The notes under the pieces were generated by a model. The model was not told the DNA's origin, did no database searches, and was given only the letters and a program-made list of their open reading frames with translations. 19,620 nt of DNA. Origin: Chloroflexota bacterium (lineage in GTDB: Bacteria > Chloroflexota > Anaerolineae > Caldilineales > Caldilineaceae). Shown piece after piece: positions 1 to 7,060 of this stretch (position 1 is the first letter of the stretch; every line of letters starts with the position of its first letter). Where the stretch lies: positions 1 to 19,620 of the forward strand of contig QEUW01000102.1 of assembly GCA_003577005.1 (NCBI GenBank), written 5' to 3'. Position numbers and translations under genes: made by a program.

Positions 1-62
1 GTGCCTCGTCCTGCCCTGAATGGCAATGGACCGAACGGCCCGCCAAACCTGGACACCTGTTC

Positions 63-102
63 CAATGATGAGTGATGAGTGACCTCTCATCACTCATCAT
101 TG
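63..102. repeat. Perfect 16-bp inverted repeat built of TGATGAG heptamers
   Basis: The left arm (63-78) is two tandem TGATGAG heptamers preceded by CAA. The right arm (87-102) is its exact reverse complement, with an 8-nt loop between. It would form a stable hairpin in RNA or cruciform DNA. There is no T-tract after it, so it is not a classical terminator. It lies 72 bp upstream of the first permease start and resembles in design the other heptamer or hexamer hairpins in this window. Confidence 0.85.
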
Positions 103-162
103 TGGAAAGTTGTTCGCCGATGTACCTTCCGTGTGGGTCATGTTTGCGAATTTTGGGAAACT

Positions 163-168
163 GGGGAG
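163..168 (+). promoter_or_regulatory. Ribosome binding site deciding the first permease start
   Basis: GGGGAG lies 6 nt before the ATG at 175. The reading frame is open back to an ATG at 79, but that codon sits in the loop of the 63-102 hairpin, has no purine-rich site and adds 32 residues that look non-coding. The start at 175 is therefore preferred. Confidence 0.7.
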
Positions 169-174
169 CAAAGG

Positions 175-1089
175 ATGGCCAAAATCGTTGCTTCGTCTGA
201 GACGGCACAAACACTGGGGGCTCTGCGTTCCAGGCACAGCACGGGCTATTACGTCCGCACCATTGGGGCCCGCCTGTTAAAACACGGGGTGATACTGGCG
301 TTTTGCGCATTCTTTCTTTTGCCGTGGGTCTGGATGACCACCACGTCGCTAAAGACACCCGAACAGGTCTTCCGGCTCCCGGTCGAGTGGGTTCCAGACC
401 CGGTCCATGCGATCAACTACTGGGATGCATTTTTCGGCGACCCCAACCAGCCGCTGTTGCTCTACATCCGCAATACGGTGGTGATTGCTGTGTTTAGTAT
501 TATCGGCGCCGTGCTCTCCAACACGCTGATCGCCTACGGCTTTGCCTGCATCCAGTGGCCGGGCCGCGATAAGGTCTTTCTGATTGTACTGGCAACCCTC
601 ATGTTGCCCTTCCAGGTCAGGATGATCCCCCTCTATCTGGTGTTCAAGAACTTGAACTGGATCAACACCTATTTGCCGTTGATCGTACCCACCTTTTTTG
701 GCAGCGCCTTCTTCATCTTTTTGTTGCGCCAGTTTTTCAAAACCTTACCGCGCGAACTATTCGATGCGGCCTATATCGACGGTGCGTCGGACCTGGGCAT
801 CCTCTTTCGCGTGGTTCTGCCCCTGGTGCGGCCTGCCATCGCCGTGGTTGCGCTCTTCGAGTTTATCAATTCCTGGAACGATTTTCTGGGCCCCCTGCTG
901 TATCTGAACGACAAGTTGAAGTTCCCGATTGCCTTGGGCTTGCGCAACATGCAGAACGCCTACGGGATCGCCGACTTTGGCCGCATCATGGCCGCCTCCA
1001 CTGTCACCGTCCTGCCGATTGTGATTTTGTTTTTCTTTGCGCAACGGACTTTTATCCAGGGTGTTACCTTCTCTGGCTTAAAGGGGTAG
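175..1089 (+). CDS. Carbohydrate ABC transporter permease, MalG type
   Basis: This is an inner-membrane subunit of a CUT1-family sugar ABC importer, 304 aa from the ATG at 175. A short N-terminal cytoplasmic stretch is followed by TM1 (about residues 38-58, with LLPWVWMTTTSLK) and five further hydrophobic segments. The EAA loop that contacts the ATPase is clear near residues 194-221 (DAAYIDGASDLGILFRVVLP). The C-terminus ends in the usual short GLKG-like tail. The MalF-type partner starts 30 bp downstream, so the two are surely cotranscribed. MalG before MalF is the reverse of the usual order. No binding protein or ATPase gene is in view; the ATPase may be a shared MsmX/UgpC-type protein (inference). 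Substrate is not determinable, but the adjoining GH4 gene suggests an alpha-linked oligosaccharide. Confidence 0.93.
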   Translation: MAKIVASSETAQTLGALRSRHSTGYYVRTIGARLLKHGVILAFCAFFLLPWVWMTTTSLKTPEQVFRLPVEWVPDPVHAINYWDAFFGDPNQPLLLYIRNTVVIAVFSIIGAVLSNTLIAYGFACIQWPGRDKVFLIVLATLMLPFQVRMIPLYLVFKNLNWINTYLPLIVPTFFGSAFFIFLLRQFFKTLPRELFDAAYIDGASDLGILFRVVLPLVRPAIAVVALFEFINSWNDFLGPLLYLNDKLKFPIALGLRNMQNAYGIADFGRIMAASTVTVLPIVILFFFAQRTFIQGVTFSGLKG

Positions 1090-1118
1090 GCAATTTCTGT
1101 ACGGAATAGGGAAGTGAG

Positions 1119-2057
1119 ATGGCAACAACTACATTTTCTGCGCCTGCGGTAGATCGGCTGCGGATGCAGCGACGAAGAACCCGGCGCCAGTTACTCAAGG
1201 GGCTCTTCTTTATCTCCCCCTGGATTATTGGCTTTTGTGCCTTTAGCCTCTATCCCATTCTTGCCTCGTTCTACTATTCGCTGACCTCGTACACGGTCTT
1301 GCGGGCGCCGCGCTTCATTGGGCTGAGCAATTACCAGACGATGTTTTTTGAGGACAACCTTTTTTGGGTGTCGCTCTACAACACGATCTATTACACCATT
1401 GGCGCGGTCGGTCTGGGGACAGTTGCGGCCATTGCCATGGCCCTGATGCTCAACATGAAAATCAGCGGCCAAGCCATCTACCGCACCATCTTTTATCTGC
1501 CGTCGATTACGCCGGTCGTGGCGGCTTCCATTGTCTGGCTGTGGATCTTCAACTCCCAGTATGGCATGGCGAACTCGGTGCTGCGCATCTTTGGTGTGGC
1601 GCCCATCGGGTGGCTTTCGAGCCCCACCTGGTCCAAGCCGTCGCTGATCTTGATGGCTGTGTGGGGGTTGGGCGGCGCCATCGTGATCTATCTGGCTGGG
1701 CTGCAGGATGTGCCGGCGGAGCTGTACGAAGCCGCGCAGATCGACGGCGCGAACGGCTGGCAACAGATTCGCAATATCACCTTGCCCATGCTGACGCCCG
1801 TAATCCTGTTCAACGTGGTCACCGGGTTGATCGGCGCGTTCCAGTACTTCACACAAGCCTACATCATGACCAATGGTGGGCCGGGTGATACCACACTGAT
1901 GTATTCGCTCTATTTGTACCGGACTGCCTTTGAGTTTTTCAAGATGGGCTACGGGTCGGCCCTGGCGTGGTTCCTGCTGCTTGTGATCCTGGGCTGCACC
2001 TATCTCATCCTGCGCACTTCCGGCGAGTGGGTCTACTATGCAGGAGGTGAGAAGTAA
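1119..2057 (+). CDS. Carbohydrate ABC transporter permease, MalF/UgpA type
   Basis: This is the second membrane subunit of the sugar importer, 312 aa, with an ATG start behind GGGAAGTGAG. A basic N-terminus (RMQRRRTRRQLLKG) precedes TM1 (FFISPWIIGFCAFSLYPILA), the typical opening of UgpA/MalF-type permeases without the extra MalF periplasmic domain. The EAA loop is near residues 201-228 (ELYEAAQIDGANGWQQI, then TLPMLTP). The conserved FQYFTQAYIMTNGGP segment follows, then a last membrane segment near the C-terminus. It pairs with the MalG-type protein 30 bp upstream. Its TAA stop may be one of the two TAA copies flanking the inverted-repeat element that follows. Confidence 0.93.
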   Translation: MATTTFSAPAVDRLRMQRRRTRRQLLKGLFFISPWIIGFCAFSLYPILASFYYSLTSYTVLRAPRFIGLSNYQTMFFEDNLFWVSLYNTIYYTIGAVGLGTVAAIAMALMLNMKISGQAIYRTIFYLPSITPVVAASIVWLWIFNSQYGMANSVLRIFGVAPIGWLSSPTWSKPSLILMAVWGLGGAIVIYLAGLQDVPAELYEAAQIDGANGWQQIRNITLPMLTPVILFNVVTGLIGAFQYFTQAYIMTNGGPGDTTLMYSLYLYRTAFEFFKMGYGSALAWFLLLVILGCTYLILRTSGEWVYYAGGEK

Positions 2058-2149
2058 TACCATTTGCCGTCTCAAAGACCGTGTGTTGAGTAGACAGGTA
2101 GACAGGTACACAGGGAGACACTCGTGGTCTTTGATCAGACAATTGGTAT
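2057..2149. repeat. Nested inverted-repeat element with 8-bp tandem words
   Basis: Two 24-bp arms (2057-2080 and 2126-2149) are reverse complements at 19 of 24 positions, beginning ATACCA and ending TGGTAT. Between them lie tandem octamers TAGACAGG, TAGACAGG, TACACAGG (2091-2114) and a related GAGACACT. Read as TACC...GGTA, the element is flanked by TAA on both sides (2055-2057, which is the permease stop codon, and 2149-2151). That is compatible with a MITE-like insertion, though short TAA repeats can occur by chance. The right end carries TATAAAAT, a -10-like word about 46 bp before the GH4 start. Confidence 0.6.
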
Positions 2150-2199
2150 AAAATGACAACGGCCTTTGCCCTGTCTCTCATCCATCGATAGGATTTACC

Positions 2200-3498
2200 A
2201 TGCCCAAAATTGCCATCATCGGTGCGGGCAGCGTCGTCTTTGCGCGGCGGCTTGTCACCGACTTTCTCACCTTTCCCTCGCTGCAGGATAGCTCTATCGC
2301 CCTCATGGATATCAACCCCGAGTCGTTGAACGTGATCGCAGCGTGGACACAACACGCCATCGAACAGGCCGGTGTGGGCGCTACGGTAGAGGCCACCACC
2401 GACCGGCGCACGGCATTGCAGGGGGCGGACTATGTCATCATCTCGATCCGCGTCGGCGGGACAGAGGCTGTCTTCCAGGATTTCGCTATCACCAGCAAGT
2501 ATGGCGTTGACCACTCCGTGGGGGACACCATGGGGCCCGGCGGCGTCTTCTACTTTCTGCGCAACGGTACGGAAATCATCAACATTGCCCGCGACATGGA
2601 GGAGCTGTGCCCGGATGCGCTCATGATCAATTACACGAACCCGATGGTGATGAACTGTTGGGCCGTCAATGAAATGAGCGCCATCCGCAATGTGGGGCTG
2701 TGCCACAGTGTGCAGGGCACAGCCTTTCGTCTGGCAGACTATATTGGCGCGCCACGGGACGAGGTGCGGTATTGGGTGGCAGGCATCAACCACATGGCCT
2801 GGTTTTTACAATTCCAGTGGCAGGGCAAAGATGCGTATCCACTCCTGTACCAGGCGATGGAGAACCCGGAGATCTACCAGCGCGACATCGTCCGTTTTGA
2901 GATCATGCGCCATTTTGGGGCGTTTGTGACCGAATCGACCCGCCACATGTCGGAATACGTTCCCTATTTCCGGCGCCGCCCCGACCTGCTGGAACGGTAC
3001 CAGCTTCCCTCCGCCATCGGGCGAGACTGGGACGCATGGCTCAACCGGCGGGACGAAAATCAGCAACGTATGGCCGAAGAGGTGCAAACCAAAGCTCCAG
3101 TACAACTGGAGCGCACCCACGAATATTGCTCGTACATTCTCAACGCCATCGAGACCAATACGCCCTATCGCTTCAACGGCAATGTCGCCAACAAGGGCGT
3201 GATTACCAATCTGCCGCCCAACAGCTGTGTCGAAGTGCCCTGCCTGGTGGATGGAACCGGCATCCATCCCTGTTACGTGGGTGAACTGCCACCGGCCCTG
3301 GCCGCCCTCAACCGCACCAATCTGAATGTCCAAGAAGTGGTTGTAGAGGCCGTGAAGCGGGGCAATCGCGAAGATGTCTACCGGGCCGTGCAGTTGGACC
3401 CGTTGACCGCCGCCGTATGCACGCTGGACGAGAGCCGCCAGATGGTCGATGAACTATTCGAGGCCCATGCAAGGTGGCTGCCGCCCTTCCACAACTAG
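2200..3498 (+). CDS. GH4 family alpha-glycosidase (alpha-galactosidase/alpha-glucosidase)
   Basis: This is a cytoplasmic NAD+- and Mn2+-dependent glycoside hydrolase of family 4 (432 aa), which cleaves by transient oxidation at C3 of the sugar. The N-terminal Rossmann motif is GAGSVVFARRL (from residue 8). NYTNPM (Asn147 region), the metal-binding Cys168 in GLCHSVQGT and His198 in AGINHMAW match family ligands. The CHSVQ form points to the MelA/alpha-galactosidase branch rather than 6-phospho-glycosidases, and no phosphotransferase genes are nearby. The ATG at 2200 has AGGA 6 nt upstream. It lies downstream of the two permeases, so the likely role is hydrolysis of the imported alpha-oligosaccharide. 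Exact sugar specificity (galactoside, glucoside or galacturonide) cannot be read from sequence. Confidence 0.93.
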   Translation: MPKIAIIGAGSVVFARRLVTDFLTFPSLQDSSIALMDINPESLNVIAAWTQHAIEQAGVGATVEATTDRRTALQGADYVIISIRVGGTEAVFQDFAITSKYGVDHSVGDTMGPGGVFYFLRNGTEIINIARDMEELCPDALMINYTNPMVMNCWAVNEMSAIRNVGLCHSVQGTAFRLADYIGAPRDEVRYWVAGINHMAWFLQFQWQGKDAYPLLYQAMENPEIYQRDIVRFEIMRHFGAFVTESTRHMSEYVPYFRRRPDLLERYQLPSAIGRDWDAWLNRRDENQQRMAEEVQTKAPVQLERTHEYCSYILNAIETNTPYRFNGNVANKGVITNLPPNSCVEVPCLVDGTGIHPCYVGELPPALAALNRTNLNVQEVVVEAVKRGNREDVYRAVQLDPLTAAVCTLDESRQMVDELFEAHARWLPPFHN

Positions 3499-3509
3499 CG
3501 GTGCGATCG

Positions 3510-3540
3510 TGGCGCAGGAGAAGACCTCTTTCCTGCGCCA
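3510..3540 (+). terminator. Terminator-like hairpin after the GH4 gene
   Basis: Perfect 10-bp GC-rich arms TGGCGCAGGA (3510-3519) and TCCTGCGCCA (3531-3540) enclose an 11-nt loop, 12 bp after the GH4 stop. No T-run follows, so it may stop or stabilise the transcript without being a canonical intrinsic terminator. Confidence 0.6.
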
Positions 3541-3840
3541 GCGTTCGCCATCAGAGGCCCTCCACCCAGCCAAGCAGCCCTGTTTCTGCCAGTAGGCGTT
3601 GAAAAGGCTTAATCCCGAAAATCAACGGCCAAGAAAGCGCTGTGATCAATTGCCGGCGCTGCGCCCAACAGCTGTTCGTCCACCGCCAACAGGGTTAGGG
3701 CGCAAAGCTGTTATTTCTGCCTCCTCGATTCTACGGCCAATTCCTCACCCACACCGCCGACGATTTCACGCCCCTTCGTTGATCCATTGTCTCTTCTGCT
3801 TGCAAACTATACGAGCCTTCCGGGGCGAACCAGGCCGTAA

Positions 3841-3947
3841 GAGGCTGTTTGGAAAGTTCGCTCGTATTCGTACTCGTTCTCGACTGTTCTTTCGAGTACG
3901 AGTACGGGCTGGGTTGTGAGGTGAAGTTGACCTTTTCAAACAGCTTC
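3841..3947. mobile_element. Probable 107-bp MITE with 16-bp terminal inverted repeats and TAA duplication
   Basis: The ends GAGGCTGTTTGGAAAG (3841-3856) and CTTTTCAAACAGCTTC (3932-3947) are inverted repeats matching at 14 of 16 positions. Identical TAA trinucleotides flank them directly (3838-3840 and 3948-3950), consistent with a 3-bp target duplication of TNA type as made by some IS5-family transposases. Inside is a second hairpin (3869-3883 with 3892-3906, 14 of 15 paired, 8-nt loop) made of CGTACT/CGTATT-like hexamers. There is no coding capacity. The IS5 attribution is inference from the TSD form. Confidence 0.7.
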
Positions 3948-4008
3948 TAAGGTTTAGGGCAAACACGGTGGCACGGTGGGCCAAAGGCGTAATGGCTGCC
4001 CCACTGAC

Positions 4009-4022
4009 AAACAGATCTGTTT
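4009..4022. promoter_or_regulatory. 14-bp perfect palindrome, possible operator
   Basis: AAACAGATCTGTTT reads identically on both strands. It sits 300 bp before the first dehydrogenase start in a gene-free leader. A dimeric regulator could bind it, but no promoter could be assigned with confidence. Confidence 0.3.
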
Positions 4023-4321
4023 CCTATATCGAGACATATTGAATCTTTGGGAAAGGAATGCTCATATGGATGCGCTGAACCAAGTCGTTCGAGCGGACGC
4101 AAAGTAAATTTCTTACTGGTGTCCAGCCGCCGATCGCTGGTTATGAAAAGACCGGGCGAAAAATCAAGCTGGGGTGGCACCACAGCATAGCGTGGAGGGG
4201 CGACAGCGTGCGCCGCTTCCCTGGAGTGATACCTCAAGCTGGTGAGTGTGGCTTTTATCAGTAGATCAAGGTGAAGCAAAGCCAGATTATGTCTGGGTAA
4301 TCGGTTGATGAGGAGGAAGCC

Positions 4322-5905
4322 GTGAGAAAATACCCCAAATGGATCCAGAGTTTGATCACTGCTTTGGCGGCAGTTGCTCTGTTTGCGGTTCGTGACGCCG
4401 GGGCGCGGCCTGTCGCCGCGCAAACCACCCCCCAACCCGCAGTGGCGGTGGAATTGGTCGCCGAAGGCTTTACCGCACCGCTCTTTCTGGCCGAGCCACC
4501 CGATGGCAGCGGAGGGCTCTTTATCGTTGACCAGATCGGCCTAATCCATATCGTGGACGAAGATGGGGAGGTGCTGGCTGAGCCATTTTTGGATCTGCAA
4601 GACCGCATGACCCCCTTGCGTGACGCCTTCGATGAACGCGGGCTATTGGGGTTCGCCTTTCATCCCGATTATGCAGAGAATGGTCTTTTCTATGTGAGCT
4701 ACAGTGCGCCCTTGCGCCCGGATGCGCCGACCGGCTGGAATTACACGCGCCGCACATCTGAATTTCGCGTCTCGGACGAAGACCCCAACCGGGCCGAACC
4801 TAACAGCGAGCGCGTGCTCCTGGCAATCGACTGGCCGAGCCGGAAACACAACGGCGGCGCCCTCGCCTTTGGCCCCGACGGCTACCTCTATATCGGGTTG
4901 GGGGATGCCGGCGGCGCCCACGGAGTCGGTGAGGAGGTGCTCTACGATGCCTTCGAGGTGCCGGCAACGCAACAATTTTGGGATCGCTTTGCCCAGGATA
5001 CCTCCTCGCTGTACGGCAGTATCCTGCGTATCGATGTGGATCGCGGCTACCCTGGCTACGCGATCCCGCCGACCAATCCCTTTGTCAACAACCCGGTCGG
5101 TCGCGACGAGATCTACGCCTGGGGCTTCCGCAACCCTTACCGTCTCTCGTTTGACCGCAAAGGCACGAGCGACATGTTCGTCACCGCAGTGGCGGAAACA
5201 TTGTGGGAAGCCATCTATCTGGTCAACCAGCCGGGCAACTATGGCTGGGCAATCAAGGAAGCCACCCATTGCTTTGATCGCCAACGCCCCACCGACCCGC
5301 CAGAGAGCTGTCCCTCGACCGGCGCCCTGGGCTATCCGCTCATCGACCCCATCATCGAATACCCCAACATGAGCATCGAAGACGAGGATGTGCAGGTGGA
5401 AGGCGAAGGAATGGGCACCGCCGTCACCGGCGGCTACCTCTATCGCGGCGGCGCCATTCCAGACCTGGTCGGAAAATTCATCTTTGCCGACTGGAGTCGG
5501 GACCCGGCGACGCCCTCGGGGCAGCTCTTTGTCGCCACACCGCCTCAGGTATGGGGCGATCTGTGGTCGCTGCAGCAACTGATCGAGTTGGAGACGCGGG
5601 TGCTCAGTCTCGGCGAAGATGCCGCAGGTGAACTCTATGTGTTGACCAGCGAAGAATTTGGTCCCTTCGGCGACACCGGCAAGGTCTATAAACTTGTGCC
5701 GGAATCGGCAACTACTTCCGTCAGGGATACCGCACCACTGCCCTTTGGCGCTGAAGATCCCTCTCCCAACACACAGTTGCTCATCGAGACAACCTGGCCG
5801 GCCGGGCGTCTGGATGACCAGCCGATGGAGCCTGGAAGATGTTGGATGCGAGGTTCGCAGGATGGCGAGCAGTCGCATGGCTACGAAGTGCGGCTGGGTC
5901 TGTAG
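4322..5905 (+). CDS. Exported PQQ-type sugar dehydrogenase (GSDH/aldose dehydrogenase family), first copy
   Basis: This is a probable soluble quinoprotein of the glucose/sorbosone dehydrogenase six-bladed propeller family (527 aa), oxidising aldoses outside the membrane. The GTG start at 4322 follows GGAGGAAG. A signal peptide covers about residues 1-35, ending near RPVAAQ. Family motifs are LVAEGFTAPLFL, RGLLGFAFHPDY, KHNGGALAFGPDGYLYIG with candidate catalytic His176, and YAWGFRNPYRLSFD with Arg270. Compared with the second copy it carries roughly 25 extra residues after GLGDAGG. The last 55 residues or so (after KVYKLVPES) show no family feature. It lies 57 bp upstream of the oxidase operon. 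PQQ binding is family knowledge; heme c or other cofactors are not visible in the protein. Confidence 0.85.
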   Translation: MRKYPKWIQSLITALAAVALFAVRDAGARPVAAQTTPQPAVAVELVAEGFTAPLFLAEPPDGSGGLFIVDQIGLIHIVDEDGEVLAEPFLDLQDRMTPLRDAFDERGLLGFAFHPDYAENGLFYVSYSAPLRPDAPTGWNYTRRTSEFRVSDEDPNRAEPNSERVLLAIDWPSRKHNGGALAFGPDGYLYIGLGDAGGAHGVGEEVLYDAFEVPATQQFWDRFAQDTSSLYGSILRIDVDRGYPGYAIPPTNPFVNNPVGRDEIYAWGFRNPYRLSFDRKGTSDMFVTAVAETLWEAIYLVNQPGNYGWAIKEATHCFDRQRPTDPPESCPSTGALGYPLIDPIIEYPNMSIEDEDVQVEGEGMGTAVTGGYLYRGGAIPDLVGKFIFADWSRDPATPSGQLFVATPPQVWGDLWSLQQLIELETRVLSLGEDAAGELYVLTSEEFGPFGDTGKVYKLVPESATTSVRDTAPLPFGAEDPSPNTQLLIETTWPAGRLDDQPMEPGRCWMRGSQDGEQSHGYEVRLGL

Positions 5906-5962
5906 TGAGGAAATACAATGGGTGAGTCTATGTATCTTCTTCTTTAAACGGGGAGAAAACGC

Positions 5963-6994
5963 TTGAAAAGACAAGGACGCCCGTTTGCCGTCCCGCTCCA
6001 GGCCCAGCCAGGATTATTTGTTCAACTTATCTCTCTTCTGTGCCTGCTGCTCCTGGCCGGCTGTGGCGAAGCGCCTGCTGTCTTTGAGCCACGCGGACCG
6101 GCGGCGCGCTCGATTGCCAACCTGGGGTGGTTTTTGATTGTTGCGGGCACAATCGTTTATGTGGCCGTCATGGGGATTGTGGCCTTTGCGCTCTTGCGCA
6201 GCCGCCAGCGTGAATTCGGGCTCCACCCGAGCTTCGGGCCACGCATGATCCTGTTTGGCGGGATTGTGATCCCGGCGCTCATTTTGTTGGCTGTCTACGC
6301 CTTGACCTTCAACACCCTGCGCGCCCTCTCCACGCCGGCTATCGACGAGGCGCTGCACATTCACGTGGTCGGTCGCCAGTGGTGGTGGGAGGTGCAGTAT
6401 CCGCGCCAACAATTCGAAACAGCCAATGAACTGCATATCCCCGTCGGCCACCCGGTGCTCATCACGCTGACCTCACAGGATGTCATCCACAGCTTCTGGG
6501 TGCCGGAGTTGCACGGCAAGCTCGACCTGGTGCCGGGCGACGTCAACACTATATGGATCCAGGCCGATGAGCCTGGTATCTACTGGGGAGAGTGCGCCGA
6601 GTTTTGTGGCATCCAACACGCCAACATGCGCTTTTTGGTTGTGGCCGAACCGGAGGCAGACTACGCCGCCTGGCTCGCCGCCCAACAACAACCAGCCGCC
6701 GAACCGGCCGACGCTCAGGCGCAACAGGGGCTGCGCGTCTTTTTGGAAGCAGACTGCATCGAGTGCCACACCATCAGGGGTACCAACGCCACCGGTGACC
6801 TGGGGCCGGACCTCACTCACCTGGTGAGCCGGCACACCCTGGGCGCCGGTATGTTAGCCAACAACCGGGGCAATTTGGGCGGCTGGATCGCTGATCCCCA
6901 ACATATCAAACCGGGTGCCCTTATGCCCCCCGCGCAGGATCTGACCGGCCCCGATTTGCAGGCCCTGCTGGCCTACCTCGCTACACTTAAGTAG
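5963..6994 (+). CDS. ctaC: Cytochrome c oxidase subunit II with fused cytochrome c (caa3 type)
   Basis: This subunit accepts electrons at CuA and passes them to subunit I (343 aa). A TTG start at 5963 is chosen because GGGGAG lies 7 nt upstream. The N-terminus is a lipoprotein signal (LLLLAGC, Cys34), followed by two membrane segments near residues 53-77 and 95-118. The cupredoxin domain has His176 (DVIHSFW) and the CuA set Cys211, Glu213, Cys215, His219, Met222 (ECAEFCGIQHANM). A C-terminal cytochrome c domain carries CIECH (Cys265, Cys268, His269) with axial Met321 (GALMPP). This fusion defines caa3-type oxidases, which take electrons from cytochromes without a bc1-bound partner. The subunit I+III gene follows after 66 bp. 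Confidence 0.96.
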   Translation: MKRQGRPFAVPLQAQPGLFVQLISLLCLLLLAGCGEAPAVFEPRGPAARSIANLGWFLIVAGTIVYVAVMGIVAFALLRSRQREFGLHPSFGPRMILFGGIVIPALILLAVYALTFNTLRALSTPAIDEALHIHVVGRQWWWEVQYPRQQFETANELHIPVGHPVLITLTSQDVIHSFWVPELHGKLDLVPGDVNTIWIQADEPGIYWGECAEFCGIQHANMRFLVVAEPEADYAAWLAAQQQPAAEPADAQAQQGLRVFLEADCIECHTIRGTNATGDLGPDLTHLVSRHTLGAGMLANNRGNLGGWIADPQHIKPGALMPPAQDLTGPDLQALLAYLATLK

Positions 6995-7060
6995 CTGTCA
7001 GCCGGAGCAATCGATACCAAACCAAAGTACGCCAAACCGCCAAATGATCGAGGGGAGAGC

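Larger units (their letters stand above)
3499..4321. other. 823-bp gene-poor interval
   Basis: No convincing gene was found here. The open frames at 3599-3919 (+) and 3947-4435 (-) have no recognisable motif or ribosome binding site and the second runs into the following gene on the opposite strand. The interval holds the hairpin at 3510-3540, the MITE at 3841-3947, a 14-bp palindrome at 4009-4022 and a T-box-like word near 4173. The last 350 bp presumably contain the promoter and leader of the dehydrogenase gene. Confidence 0.7.

Noticed and set aside
1..75. Open frames at the left edge that could be the end of an upstream gene
   Set aside because: Two + frames are open to stops at 66-68 and 73-75, but neither short peptide shows a recognisable motif, so no gene was called.
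79..174. N-terminal extension of the first permease from ATG 79
   Set aside because: It starts within a hairpin loop, lacks a ribosome site, and the extension looks non-coding; the start at 175 is better supported.
3599..3919. 106-codon + strand frame in the long gap
   Set aside because: No ribosome site, arginine/proline-rich composition without motif, and it runs into the MITE.
3961..4030. Cobalamin-riboswitch-like word (GGCTGCCCCACTG)
   Set aside because: It only loosely resembles the B12-box core; other conserved blocks are missing.
3947..4435. 162-codon minus strand frame
   Set aside because: It overlaps the start of the well-supported dehydrogenase gene on the opposite strand and shows no motif.
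4643..5974. Long 443-codon minus strand frame
   Set aside because: It is the antisense shadow of the first dehydrogenase, a common effect of GC-rich codon use; no conserved motif was seen.
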